A stretch of 64,000 nucleotides of DNA from an uncultured Sutterella sp. Its GTDB lineage: Bacteria > Pseudomonadota > Gammaproteobacteria > Burkholderiales > Burkholderiaceae_F. The DNA lies in contig CAAEPH010000031.1 of NCBI GenBank assembly GCA_900757865.1, forward strand, positions 1-64,000, read 5' to 3'. The notes under the pieces are model-generated. The model was given only the letters and a program-made list of their open reading frames with translations, was not told the DNA's origin and did no database searches. The translations under genes and the position numbers were made by a program. Within the stretch, counting starts at the first letter, position 1. Each line of letters starts with the position of its first letter. Positions 52,649 to 62,239 of this stretch are shown one piece after another.

Positions 52649-54763
52649 CTAATCTTCTTGACACGCGAAAATGGGCATGCGCCCTTTGTAGAGGCGACCA
52701 CCCGAGACGGAAGCAAAAAATTCCGTGTTGGGGAGTCGTCCTAACCATTCGCACGGGATTAATTCGTCAACACGTTGCCCTCGCGTCTGGGTGCTTGACG
52801 CGCGAAAGCGTGGCAGGAGTTCACTCGACGCGGCGGAGCCCTGCGCCAGACTATTGGCCTCTAAGACCGTTCGTCCAAACGTTTCCGCCACAAACGCCTG
52901 CGTTTCACGATCTTTGGTGCGTAGACTAATGAGGTTATTGAAGTTCCCCAGCGCTTGCCGGGCGCGGGCCTCGGAACCCAGGGCTACGGTCAAGTCCGCA
53001 ATCGTTTGCATGGCTGCCGTGACGTGCACCCCCGCTTCCATACCTTTATTGAGAAGTTCAATCATCGGGGGATTCACCACGTTGGCCGTTTCGTCGACAA
53101 AAAGCGAGATGCGACCAATGCTCGTACCCGACTCACCACGGTTGTAGCGCTTCCCAGCGTACGCCGTGAGGTCCGACAAAAGGAGACTCCCTAAGGCACC
53201 GGCGACCGTCGCATCTGGCAGCGCATCGAGCCCTAAATAGAGCACCCCTCGGGATTCAATCACACGTTCAAGCGTCACAATAGGACGGGGATCTTCTTCG
53301 TCCATCGCGTCGGGCGACAAGGTCGTGGCCAAGCTCCCCGTGGTGAGCATCGCCAGAATCGGCTGCAAACTGGCGGTAATCTTGGTGTAGTGATCGCGGT
53401 TATGACGAAAGACCGCGATCATGGGACGGATGGCTTCGGCAGCCGCTCCCATGAGCTCTTCGCGATGCAAGTCTTCCCACAGCGCCACCAAACGATCGCA
53501 CTCGGGGATGGGGTTGCCAAAGCGGTTTTCTTTGGGGTAGAGGTCAGAGTCCAGGCTCTCTTCCCAGTCCCGGGGACCGCGCTCTAAAAGGTCTTTTTTA
53601 ATCGCGCGCGCCAGCAACTGATCAATCCCCTCTTCCAAGACGCGACGAAGTTTCACCAAATTGGGTCGCTCAAAAAGGAAAAAGAGCCCTTGCACCACGA
53701 CGTTCACCGCAGACCACCCAAACTCGCGAAAGACGTTATCGTCCCCCGGCAACATCGCGGTGATGCGTCCCGCGATTTCCGTGGCTCGCGACCAGCTCCC
53801 CAACGGGTCGAGTCTCACCCCGCTTTGTGGAAACGCCGGGTGAAATTCCAAGGGAGGATCACGGTGTGCCAACTGGCACGCTGCACGAATGCTTCCGCGA
53901 AGTCGTTTACTCGATTTTGGGTCAATGACAATGACTGGTTCGTTTCGCAAAATGGCCTGCGCCACCAAACTCGTCATCACCACGCCTTTGCCAGCTTGGG
54001 TGGTCCCAGCAATCAACGTGCCCCCACCTAAACTTGAGAGCGCGCGCACAATTGGGGCTTCCTCTCGTAATCCCACGCCATGGAGTAACCCCGAGCCCAC
54101 CGAGCGCTGCGAGAGCGCAGGCGGTAAGGCCAAAGCGCGTCGCACGAGGGTAGGCACACGCAGTGCCTCGGTGTTTTTCTCACACACTCGATAAAGACGC
54201 TGACTTTTCTCAGGTGTCCACAAAAACCCTTCCCCCAAATAAAGCGATGTAATCTCTCCGTCAAAGCGCTTTGCGTCAAACGTTTTGAGGCAAGCTGTGC
54301 GCTGCGACGCCTGTTTTAGACAAAGGGCGAGTTTTTCTAGCAGCGTTTCAAAAGGTGTGATGACGAGCGGCACCCCTTCCAAGTCCGCCCGATAGCGCCA
54401 AAACCCCACCACTTCGGCCAAGCGCCAGGCGCCCAACGAGATTAAGGCCGTGTTGATGAGTGCCGTCATCGGGGGTGCCAAGAGCGTAATGGGTAGCGTC
54501 GCTCCCCAAAGGAGGCAGACTCGCATGAGAAGCCGACGCGCGAGCATGACGTCGAGCGCTTCACGCTCAAACGCGAGCTCGTCCATCTTGTTGCCGAGAA
54601 GCCCGGCGATCATTGCCGATGAGAAAGAGCGTTTCTGAGGTTTCGCGTTGACAACGGGTGACGCCTTTGGCGGCATTCGTCGCTTCGAAGTCATTCCCGA
54701 GGACGTTCCTGAGCTCTCGCTCAAGAGGGGCTTTTTCGCTTCGCTAATGTGTTGGCGTAACAT
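52649..54763 (-). CDS. traD: Conjugative coupling protein TraD (SXT/TOL-type)
   Basis: The 704-residue T4CP has two N-terminal membrane helices (about 75-125), a Walker A motif AGTTQAGKG (about 250) and Walker B LFVDETANVVN (about 554), then QTIADLTVALGSEARARQAL. It is a hexameric ATPase that links a relaxase-DNA complex to a type IV secretion channel. The protein looks full length and functional, although no secretion (mating-pair) genes are in the window. It follows the traI homologue by 46 bases. Confidence 0.9.
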   Translation of the reverse strand: MLRQHISEAKKPLLSESSGTSSGMTSKRRMPPKASPVVNAKPQKRSFSSAMIAGLLGNKMDELAFEREALDVMLARRLLMRVCLLWGATLPITLLAPPMTALINTALISLGAWRLAEVVGFWRYRADLEGVPLVITPFETLLEKLALCLKQASQRTACLKTFDAKRFDGEITSLYLGEGFLWTPEKSQRLYRVCEKNTEALRVPTLVRRALALPPALSQRSVGSGLLHGVGLREEAPIVRALSSLGGGTLIAGTTQAGKGVVMTSLVAQAILRNEPVIVIDPKSSKRLRGSIRAACQLAHRDPPLEFHPAFPQSGVRLDPLGSWSRATEIAGRITAMLPGDDNVFREFGWSAVNVVVQGLFFLFERPNLVKLRRVLEEGIDQLLARAIKKDLLERGPRDWEESLDSDLYPKENRFGNPIPECDRLVALWEDLHREELMGAAAEAIRPMIAVFRHNRDHYTKITASLQPILAMLTTGSLATTLSPDAMDEEDPRPIVTLERVIESRGVLYLGLDALPDATVAGALGSLLLSDLTAYAGKRYNRGESGTSIGRISLFVDETANVVNPPMIELLNKGMEAGVHVTAAMQTIADLTVALGSEARARQALGNFNNLISLRTKDRETQAFVAETFGRTVLEANSLAQGSAASSELLPRFRASSTQTRGQRVDELIPCEWLGRLPNTEFFASVSGGRLYKGRMPIFACQED

Positions 54764-54809
54764 GGTTTCTCGTCATCCTTCTTAAAATTGGGTACTAGAG
54801 AAGAGGCCC

Positions 54810-56912
54810 TTAGACAACATCCACCAACCGAGGCGACGCTTCGTCCGCTGTTGGTCGCAAGAGTCCCTTGGGCCAAGGGCGTGTTTCTTGGGTACCGTCT
54901 TCGTAGCGCGCCATGAGCGTGAGCGCAGCCTTTTTGATAATGAGGCCTGAGAGCACCACCTTCTCTTCGACATGTGGTGTATCACTAAAGATGGCCATCT
55001 CACGCACGTAAGGGCCTTCGGCGACTTCTCGCCACCACGGTACGGCGCGAGCCCACCGTAAGACCGAGCTCTGAGGGAGCGTTTGCTCTCGCCAGGCCCA
55101 AAAGCGCGCTAAACGCGGATCGTGTGCGAGGGCGTCGAGCGGTGTGTCGATGAGTCCCTCGGGGATAAAGAGCCCTTCTTTAACCGCTAGTGACGTGGGT
55201 TGCGTCAGGCGATTGACGCGATCAACAATCGCTTTAAGGGTGGACGGTAGACGCACGTCGTTTGCGGCCATCCAAAAGGTCGAGGGTGGGAGATCGGTGG
55301 CGGTGGGTAGTCGTCGCTTGCGAAGCGCCTGCGCGGGGACAGGGAGCACCTCACTTTGGGCAGCAGCCGCTCGACGCGCTAGCGCCAAGTAACTCGCTGG
55401 GTCTGACAAGGCCAAAAACGTTTCGCCCTCCGTGGGTGTGCCCTCCCGCCCTTTGACATAGAGTCCCGCAGGGGAACTCTCCACAATGTGTTGCGCGGCC
55501 AAAAGCTCCGCCACAAGATCGGGTTCATCCGGCACGCTACTTAAATAAAACGTCTCTTCGAGTGTGCCCATCAAATCGGTCAAGGCCTGAGGCCACCGGA
55601 GGTACAAACCGTCCTCGGCATATAGAAGCGCTGACGTACTGCGATTGACGGGCCAGAGGCCACGCAGTATGACGAAACGCAACCCCGCTCGAAAGAGTTC
55701 CCCAAAGCCCAAAAGGAGCGGCGACGAGCCTTCCATCTGAGCACGCTCTCGCGCTCGACGATTGAGCGCCATGGCGCTCCCTTGTGCCACCGCTTCGACA
55801 ATGAGCCGCTCGGTATCTGTCAAGCCCGTCTCCCACTGCACCGCCGTTTGCAGAGCAGTGAGCACCGTCTCGCCATTGGCTTTTTGTGCACTGGCAAGCC
55901 ACAGTCGCGTGGTGTTGGTGAGCGACAACCGTAACAAATCCCCGGGGAGCATGGAAAGGCGCTGGGCCCGCTCTGGGTCAGTCAAGCGATGCAGCGTATA
56001 AGTCGCACCTCGGTGGCGTTCGCCAAAGCCCAACAGCGTTTCAAGCCCCGGGATAAATCGCTCGATAGCTTCCCCGTCGGCGATGCTCGCCGTGATGAGC
56101 GTTCCGGCGAGCACCTTGGCGTCGGTTAACAACGAGGCTACCACGAGGGCGACGCGAAGCCGTTGACTCCACGCGTCGCGCGCCATCGGCGGCATATAGG
56201 GCTCAATCACTCGCGCGTCCAAGACAGAGAGCGCTGCTCTTGCACGATCAAGCCCCACCTCCAGTAGACCGTTTTCGTTCGAGTAGAGTCCACGGGGTGC
56301 AAAAGGAAGCCCCTGCACCATCGCGGCCCATCGGAAAAGAAGGGGTTCAATGTGGGAGGTAAAGAGCGGTTCGCTACCCAGTGCAATCTTGAGCGCCTGC
56401 ACACGTCTATGTTCGCGTGCGAGCAGGATCGCGGGATCCAAGGGACACAAGATCGCCCGCCCTGCCTCGTCAGCAAACCATAGGCCACCTTCCTCGTGAA
56501 TGACCGAGGGTGACGTTGGTGAGCGAGGGTTATCGGTGAGGCGCGATGGCATCGCGTCTGGCGACGTTGTCATGCCGGCATGGTGATGGGTACTGACGCA
56601 GCGCGGGACCGGTGCGGTGCTCACGCAGGCGCGCTCACCGGCATCGTGCCAGGAAGACGAAAGCGTCGCGAAAGCGTCAAAAAAGCGACTCTCGACATGG
56701 GTAAGTGCGCTTTTTTCACGTCTTCTTGAGGTGAGGTTTTTGGTTGCCGTAAGGGCTGGCTGAACGGGGTTGATGGCGCCGGTTGGGTGGAATTTCACAC
56801 TCGAACCATCAGGTTTTATTTCCGTCTGAGGTGCTTGCCCTTGAGGTGCTACGTCGGCATGTTGCGAGCGGGCAGTAAGCCAGGAGAAAAACGGCATGGA
56901 GAAACGAGGCAT
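54810..56912 (-). CDS. TraI_2/MOBH relaxase homologue with degenerate catalytic motifs
   Basis: The 700-residue protein has the TraI_2 domain (about 140-400: WFADEAGRAILCPLDPAILL, then FTSHIEPLLFRWAAMVQGLP) and the C-terminal TraI domain (about 470-690: AAQHIVESSPAGLYVKGREG). In active MOBH relaxases, a His-rich HHxGxGGLLxH motif follows LPAS and an HD motif occurs in LLHDIGK. Here the equivalents read LPFAPRGLYSNENGLLEVGL and LLTDAKV, so the metal-binding His residues are gone. It may bind DNA without nicking, or be a relic. It sits between a VWA/MoxR pair and traD. Confidence 0.75.
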   Translation of the reverse strand: MPRFSMPFFSWLTARSQHADVAPQGQAPQTEIKPDGSSVKFHPTGAINPVQPALTATKNLTSRRREKSALTHVESRFFDAFATLSSSWHDAGERACVSTAPVPRCVSTHHHAGMTTSPDAMPSRLTDNPRSPTSPSVIHEEGGLWFADEAGRAILCPLDPAILLAREHRRVQALKIALGSEPLFTSHIEPLLFRWAAMVQGLPFAPRGLYSNENGLLEVGLDRARAALSVLDARVIEPYMPPMARDAWSQRLRVALVVASLLTDAKVLAGTLITASIADGEAIERFIPGLETLLGFGERHRGATYTLHRLTDPERAQRLSMLPGDLLRLSLTNTTRLWLASAQKANGETVLTALQTAVQWETGLTDTERLIVEAVAQGSAMALNRRARERAQMEGSSPLLLGFGELFRAGLRFVILRGLWPVNRSTSALLYAEDGLYLRWPQALTDLMGTLEETFYLSSVPDEPDLVAELLAAQHIVESSPAGLYVKGREGTPTEGETFLALSDPASYLALARRAAAAQSEVLPVPAQALRKRRLPTATDLPPSTFWMAANDVRLPSTLKAIVDRVNRLTQPTSLAVKEGLFIPEGLIDTPLDALAHDPRLARFWAWREQTLPQSSVLRWARAVPWWREVAEGPYVREMAIFSDTPHVEEKVVLSGLIIKKAALTLMARYEDGTQETRPWPKGLLRPTADEASPRLVDVV

Positions 56913-57046
56913 GGTGGCAATGGCGAGGATGGTTAATGGTTGAAGGGAGACGAAATTAAGAAAAAGTGAGAAGAATGACGTTCGAAACGGACGGGCACCT
57001 TACGTGACGATCGCCTTGATGGTGACCGTTAGAGCATTGAAAGGCT

Positions 57047-57193
57047 ATGCCCAAAGAACAAAACACACCCCGTTCGGGCGAAAAAGGACAACGTCAAAAT
57101 AGACGTGCCTTTTTCCCTGATGCCCGAAGGATTGGTGTGTTAGCTAATGATCTGAGCGCATTAGCACGCTTGGTCCAACAACGAAACGCTTAA
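57047..57193 (+). CDS. Possible 48-residue basic small protein opposite the conjugative block
   Basis: An ATG at 57047 (GAAAGG just upstream) opens a 48-residue Arg/Gln-rich frame (MPKEQNTPRSGEKGQRQNRR, then AFFPDARRIGVLANDLS). It is on the strand opposite to its neighbours and overlaps a long inverted repeat, so it may equally be chance. No family was recognised. Confidence 0.25.
   Translation: MPKEQNTPRSGEKGQRQNRRAFFPDARRIGVLANDLSALARLVQQRNA
57062..57141. repeat. Nested 80-nt inverted repeat, possible bidirectional terminator
   Basis: Four paired blocks are nested: AACACACC/GGTGTGTT, TTCGGGC/GCCCGAA, GAAAAAGG/CCTTTTTC and ACGTC/GACGT, with a 6-nt apex. On either strand the inner hairpin is followed by a T run, so it could stop transcription from both sides between the traI homologue and the VWA gene. 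Confidence 0.65.
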
Positions 57194-57370
57194 GCTCAAA
57201 AGACGTCGCCGTGAATCACCACGACAAAGCGTCAACATGAGGAAAAGACAAAACGGCTAAACAGCTAAAACGCTATCAAGCCACGCCCCGCCTCCTCACT
57301 TTGTGCCAGCCAATTAACAAAAAGAGAATAGTCAAATACGAGACGATCGTCATGATCCTTTCCTCCCTTG

Positions 57371-59254
57371 TTAAGTGCAACTTGCGTCGCGCGTGAGGGC
57401 TTTGAGCAGTGTCGCCACCGCTTTCGGCGCGTCCTCGATGGTATTGACCCGTGCAGTGAATGAGCCAACCGGTGTGGATTTCTCCCCGATGCCGAGCATC
57501 ACCACCGTGTGCCCTTGCTCGCCGAGCATGTGGCACATGGCCTCCACGGGTTTATCACCAAAGGTGCCATCCGTGAGCACAAAAATGATTTTGCGCTCTG
57601 CCCTTCTCTGGTTGAGTTCAAGACTCGCCCAAAACAGCGCTTGGATGATTGGCGTGGACCCGAGGCTCCCCAAGGGAGCGAGCCTCGTCATACACGTTTT
57701 GACGCTCTCTTGAAACTTCGCTACCGGTGCAATCCCGTTCCACTGCGGTCCTGGGAAAAGCGCCAGGGCTACAGCGGTCTGAGTTTGCGCTGATAGCGCT
57801 TCAAAGAGGCGGGTGCTGATGACTTTGGCGAGCGTAAAAAGCTCAGTCGTCATCGAACCCGACGCGTCCAAGAGGATTTGCACCGCGGTGTTTTTCCCCG
57901 GTCGCTCTTGCGACTTGAGAAACACTCGATCGTCGCCCGTGGCGACACCACTCAAGGCATTGTCGTCGAGCCGCAGCCCGTCGACCGTACGCAACCACGG
58001 TTCACTCACTCGAGCTTCGAGCGCTTGCTGAAAGCCGCGCGCGAGCGACGTGGAGCGTTGCCAGACCTTCACGAACGCCTCTCGCATCCCATCCCAGCCC
58101 AATTCCGGCGTCATGGGGTAGTCTTTCGGTTCGACCATCGCCACGCGACAGTCGCCAAACTGATAACCCCCGTTGGTCGGATGGCTGATAACGCCTTGAA
58201 AGGCACGCATGGGTGCTGCCGTGAGATCGTCCCCGGTGGGGTGACGGAGCGCTTTCACGAAAGCGACTTTGCGAATCGCTTCGTCGAGCTCCGCGGGCTT
58301 GGTGATCGTCTCGGCATAAGCGAGCACTTCACCGTCCGCGCCAAACATGGAGAGCGTCTCCCCTTGGGGCATCGCCAGAAGCGAGGTCGCATAGCGAGAT
58401 TGTGCTTCCGGCGTGGGCGCAGCGTCCGCGTCACTCATTCCGGCGTGACGATTGCACGCGGTCTGCCACGCGGCTTGAAGCTTGTTAAAACGCAGTTCTT
58501 CTTCCGTGGCATACTCGTCGATCAGCGCTTTGATTCGACGAGCGAGCATCATCGACTCCTTCGTTGAGCACTGTGGGAAACCTCGGTAAGCGGTGAGCCA
58601 CACGCGATGCATGAAGTTCTCCCCTAAGGTCTCGCACAAGAGCTCGTAGAGTTTCCGCGCGGGCGCTTCTAGACGACGAAGACTCAAGAACTGAACTTCA
58701 AGCGTTAAGAGTAACCAGTACTCAAAGCGCTCGGCGTCGTTTAAGCTCTCCGGGTGAACCCACGCCGCTTGGCCAGTGGCTTCGAGGGCCGCCATCAGCG
58801 CATTGCGCCAGATGAGGTAGCCGTTGTAGTCGCGCTGCCCTCGAATGTCGATACGCACGTCTTCAATGATGTTAAAGAGCCGCCTCACTTGGAGGTCACG
58901 CTCGCGGTTAAACACATTGAAGTCGGTATAGACCACATGATGACGCTCGTGGCAGCCGTGTCCGTAAACGTACACGGGCGCCAAATCGCTCGTCAAATCA
59001 ATGGGTCCAAGCCAAATCGTACGACCGTCGGTAGCGGGCATATCCGTAAACGACACGTTTATGCCCTCTTTTCGACACATGGCTTGAAAGACCACTGGGG
59101 CGGCGGCCGCGAGCGTCTGCGCGCGTAGCTCCCCCAAAGTGGCTTTCACGGCCAAAGCGCCGGTGCGTTCAGCGATTTTATTCGCCTTCTCGCGCCGTTC
59201 GTCCTCGGCTTCTTTGCGCTTTATGCGTTCAACGAGTTTGGTGAGGCGACTCAT
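57371..59254 (-). CDS. CobT-like VWA-domain protein
   Basis: The 627-residue protein has a metallopeptidase-like CHERHHVVYTD segment (about 100) in the N-terminal half and a von Willebrand factor A domain with the MIDAS motif DASGSM (about 461) and a later LTDGTFGDKP. Its ATG overlaps the stop of the MoxR-type ATPase by four bases. Such pairs (CobS/CobT, MoxR/VWA) act as AAA chaperones that insert metals or remodel partners. In mobile elements and phages their targets are unknown. Here the pair lies upstream of the conjugation genes in the same direction. Confidence 0.8.
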   Translation of the reverse strand: MSRLTKLVERIKRKEAEDERREKANKIAERTGALAVKATLGELRAQTLAAAAPVVFQAMCRKEGINVSFTDMPATDGRTIWLGPIDLTSDLAPVYVYGHGCHERHHVVYTDFNVFNRERDLQVRRLFNIIEDVRIDIRGQRDYNGYLIWRNALMAALEATGQAAWVHPESLNDAERFEYWLLLTLEVQFLSLRRLEAPARKLYELLCETLGENFMHRVWLTAYRGFPQCSTKESMMLARRIKALIDEYATEEELRFNKLQAAWQTACNRHAGMSDADAAPTPEAQSRYATSLLAMPQGETLSMFGADGEVLAYAETITKPAELDEAIRKVAFVKALRHPTGDDLTAAPMRAFQGVISHPTNGGYQFGDCRVAMVEPKDYPMTPELGWDGMREAFVKVWQRSTSLARGFQQALEARVSEPWLRTVDGLRLDDNALSGVATGDDRVFLKSQERPGKNTAVQILLDASGSMTTELFTLAKVISTRLFEALSAQTQTAVALALFPGPQWNGIAPVAKFQESVKTCMTRLAPLGSLGSTPIIQALFWASLELNQRRAERKIIFVLTDGTFGDKPVEAMCHMLGEQGHTVVMLGIGEKSTPVGSFTARVNTIEDAPKAVATLLKALTRDASCT

Positions 59255-60405
59255 CGTTCACCTCCCTCAATTTCGTTTAAACGCCGCTCTTCATAATCAA
59301 AGAGCCCGTGCGCACGGCGCCATGCGTCTTCGGCTTCACGACGCGTCGCGTCTTTCAACATGGCTTTGATGCCCTTCTCATAAGACTGACGCAATTTCGC
59401 GATCACGTCGCCCAAGGCTGTTGCCAAAAGCGCATGGATCGCGTCATGCGTAGTCGCATCCAACGCATCCGTATATGCACATCGAATCGACGCCGTAAGC
59501 GCCTCAGCGCTGTATACCGTGGGATGCATCGCATTGATGAGAAGAAGTCGAAAGAGGCGCTTTAGCGTACGGTGCGAGAGCGTAATGTCGATCGTCTCAA
59601 AGCCAATCTTCCTTTCTGCACTCTCGCGACGCGAGTCCGCGCCAGCGCGAGCTAAGAGATTCGCCACGCGAGCTAGGAGCTTAGGCTCAAAGTAGCGTGA
59701 GAGCTCCGTGGGAAGTTCTGCTAAGAGAAGGTCGCGCTCTCGTCCTTCGGAAAGCCCCAAAAGCGATAAGTGCCAGAAACGGTCCACTACGCTTCGGTCT
59801 TGAATCGAACGCCCGAAGTAGCCCTCGTCAATTTCCGCTGCACCGCGTGTGTTGTCCGTGACAATCACACAAGCGCGAGGATGACGCGTGACATGTTCGT
59901 TCGTCGCTTCAATATCGATCGCAGCGCCCTCTAAGAGGTCGTTGCACGACACCCAAAGGTCTGGTGGACAGGCCGAAAACTCGTTGACAATCACAGCACA
60001 GCCATGACGCCACGCGTAAGTAAACGGACCGTCGACCCAAACGGTGTTGCCGTTGACAAGACTCCAGTGCCCAATTAGATCACGTCGATCGAGCCGAGCG
60101 CGACCCATGACCGTGACGACCGGCAAATGCAACCGAGCACAAAACTGTTCCGCAGTCGTGGTTTTGCCACTCCCTGCGGGACCCGTAATGTAGAGCGGTT
60201 CGTTTTGCGCACAGGTCCACCACTGGGCAAGCGTCGTATAGGTATCGGGTTCAAAGACGTGAAGAGAATTGAGCGCAGGAATCCGACGTTTTTCTTCCGC
60301 TGTTAGCGTTTCAAGTCGGACGCCCTGGCAGTCAAGACTCGAGCTTTCTTGCTCGAAATGAGAGGCCGGGATCATGATGCCCATTTGGCGAGTGAGTCGA
60401 TACAT
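59251..60405 (-). CDS. MoxR/CobS-like AAA+ ATPase
   Basis: The 384-residue ATPase starts at the ATG at 60405, which has a strong AAGGAG eight bases upstream; a longer frame to 60447 lacks one. Walker A GPAGSGKTT is at about 74, the Walker B region AVIVNEFSACPPD at about 140, and DNTRGAAEIDEGYFG follows. It is similar to MoxR and to the CobS subunit of cobalt chelatase. It is translationally coupled to the VWA protein, and the two should form a chaperone complex. The Walker B acid is in VNEF rather than the usual LDE. Confidence 0.82.
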   Translation of the reverse strand: MYRLTRQMGIMIPASHFEQESSSLDCQGVRLETLTAEEKRRIPALNSLHVFEPDTYTTLAQWWTCAQNEPLYITGPAGSGKTTTAEQFCARLHLPVVTVMGRARLDRRDLIGHWSLVNGNTVWVDGPFTYAWRHGCAVIVNEFSACPPDLWVSCNDLLEGAAIDIEATNEHVTRHPRACVIVTDNTRGAAEIDEGYFGRSIQDRSVVDRFWHLSLLGLSEGRERDLLLAELPTELSRYFEPKLLARVANLLARAGADSRRESAERKIGFETIDITLSHRTLKRLFRLLLINAMHPTVYSAEALTASIRCAYTDALDATTHDAIHALLATALGDVIAKLRQSYEKGIKAMLKDATRREAEDAWRRAHGLFDYEERRLNEIEGGER

Positions 60406-60480
60406 AAGGTGTCTCCTTATAAAAAGAAAACCCTTGAAGGTCATCAACCCACCAAAAAGGTCGCCAAAAGCAACGATCCC

Positions 60481-60564
60481 GTGGGCTAACGCCCACGAGG
60501 GTGTTGATTAAATGAAAAAGGGGGTCAAGGGCAACAAACGATGTTGTCGCCAGACGCCCTTTTT
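60481..60564. promoter_or_regulatory. Leader hairpins of the MoxR/VWA operon
   Basis: GTGGGC-TAAC-GCCCAC (60481-60496) is a tight hairpin. A larger nested hairpin (60515-60564) pairs AAAAAGGG with CCCTTTTT and, inside, GTC/GAC and CAACA/TGTTG. The second could be a terminator or attenuator on either strand. Confidence 0.5.
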
Positions 60565-60718
60565 GCATAAGGAGACTTGGTGACCACATCGGTCATCCAA
60601 GACCTTATGTTTCGCGTGATTCTTCCGGAGAAAATGTGACGCGACGAGCACATTGCTTTGATAAGCAAAACCCATTGTAGGCCGATTGTCGGTTTTTCTC
60701 TACGGTGCGTAGGAAAAT

Positions 60719-60734
60719 CTAGGGATAACCCTAG
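60719..60734. promoter_or_regulatory. CTAGGG-ATAA-CCCTAG operator-like site upstream of porin
   Basis: A perfect 16-bp inverted repeat of the RGGG-W4-CCCT type, about 275 bases before the porin start. Confidence 0.5.
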
Positions 60735-61009
60735 TGCTCGAATAAGGGAACTTTTCGCCTGATTTTTCTAGTGAAGTCACCATCTAGGCATAACACTATA
60801 GGTGAATTGTCTTAATGAACTTGTGCCTTGCCAAAGGCTTGTTTAGAGGCTGTTGTATGGATACAACAGGAGACTCGAAAGGGCATTGGGCTCGTAAAAA
60901 TGAACCATAGCTCGCACGACAGAGCACGTTTAGGAATGGCTTAGCCACTTGAATAGCTTCTCGTGCTAACTCCCCTCTTTTAACCATGACTCTTCTCAGA
61001 GGACTCAAG

Positions 61010-62155
61010 ATGAAAAAGACTCTACTCGTCTTAGCGACTTTGGCCGCCACCGCTGGTTTGGCACAAGCCGCGAACGTTACGCTTTACGGTAACGTTGACA
61101 CAGGCCTTTCTTATAACCACATCAAGACCAAAGTTGACGGCAATAGCAAAACCACCAACGGCTACGGCATGGAATCCGGTATGTACGGTCCGTCCCGCTT
61201 TGGTTTGAAGGGCTCGGAAGACTTGGGCAACGGCTACGCTGTCGAGTTCAAGTTGGAAAACGGTTTCCACAGCGACGCTGGCGCTTTCAAGACCGACGGT
61301 AAGCTCTTTGACCGCGAATCTCGCGTGAGTTTGGTTACCCCCTACGGTACGGTGTCTGCTGGTCGTATGGGTGCGCTCTCCTCTGGCGCGGGTACCTATG
61401 ACCTCTTCCAGGCTTACGGTGACGTCTACGACGGTGGCGTGAGCAACTTAGGCGCCGGTTTCTTCGCTGGTACAGGTCGCTATGACAACATGCTCACGTT
61501 GGTCTCCCCTGACTTCGCTGGCTTGAAGTTCTACGGTCAGTATTCCTTTGCAACGTCTGGCTCTGAATCCGCTCACGTTCGTGACGTTGAACGTTACTGG
61601 GGTGTCGGTGCCACCTATGACAACGGTCCTTTGGCCTTAGCATTGGTGGTTGACTCCGTAAAGAACGCCAAGAACGTTGCTTTTGACAACAACGACATGT
61701 ATCTCGTTAGCTTCGGTGGTAACTACGACTTCGGTGGTGTCAAACCCTTCTTTGCTGCTCAGTACGGTAAGCACATCGCCTCTGGTATGAACTTGATCGA
61801 CTTCAATGACGTTGCGAGCAACGATCCAGAGACAACATACAGCGATTTGAAAGGCTATGCTTTGTCTTTAGGTTCACAGTTTACTCTTCCTTGTGGCACA
61901 CTGTCTGCAGGACTTTACTACTCGCACACTAAAGGCACGGTCGCGGAAGTTGATGGCGATAACAACGTCGAGCGCTACACGCTTGACAAGTCGGATAACT
62001 ACGGTGTTGGTTTTGTTCACGCCTATCCGCTCTCCAAGCGTACTGTCATCTATTCTGGCTTAGGCTACAACTACAGCAAAGCTAAGGGTGAAAGCGACGT
62101 TACCGTTAAGCGCTACAACACGGAAGTCCTCTTCGGTTTGAACCACACGTTCTAA
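61010..62155 (+). CDS. Outer-membrane general porin
   Basis: The 381-residue porin starts at the ATG at 61010 with a textbook signal peptide (MKKTLLVLATLAATAGLAQA, cleaved before ANVTLYG). It begins VTLYGNVDTGLSY, has the typical Gly- and Tyr-rich strands, PSRFGLKGSEDLGNGYAVEF, and ends NHTF with terminal Phe. Codon use is strongly biased to preferred codons, suggesting high expression. It belongs to the same family as the porin at 32.8 kb. A terminator follows. Confidence 0.93.
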   Translation: MKKTLLVLATLAATAGLAQAANVTLYGNVDTGLSYNHIKTKVDGNSKTTNGYGMESGMYGPSRFGLKGSEDLGNGYAVEFKLENGFHSDAGAFKTDGKLFDRESRVSLVTPYGTVSAGRMGALSSGAGTYDLFQAYGDVYDGGVSNLGAGFFAGTGRYDNMLTLVSPDFAGLKFYGQYSFATSGSESAHVRDVERYWGVGATYDNGPLALALVVDSVKNAKNVAFDNNDMYLVSFGGNYDFGGVKPFFAAQYGKHIASGMNLIDFNDVASNDPETTYSDLKGYALSLGSQFTLPCGTLSAGLYYSHTKGTVAEVDGDNNVERYTLDKSDNYGVGFVHAYPLSKRTVIYSGLGYNYSKAKGESDVTVKRYNTEVLFGLNHTF

Positions 62156-62198
62156 TCCGAGCGGTCACAAAGTGACCACATGATTTCCTAAAAGGCCA

Positions 62199-62239
62199 AG
62201 CCCTCGTGAGTTTTTCCCATGAGGGCTTTCTTCTTTTTG
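62199..62239 (+). terminator. Terminator after porin
   Basis: AGCCCTC (62199-62205) pairs with GAGGGCT (62221-62227), followed by TTCTTCTTTTT. Confidence 0.8.

Larger units (their letters stand above)
60406..61009. other. Divergent region between the ATPase pair and porin
   Basis: No gene is present. It holds hairpins in the leader of the leftward operon (60481-60564), an AGGG-ATAA-CCCT site (60721-60732) and a perfect TGTTGTA/TACAACA hairpin at about 60849-60866 in the probable porin leader. A GAGG ribosome-binding site precedes the porin ATG. Confidence 0.45.
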
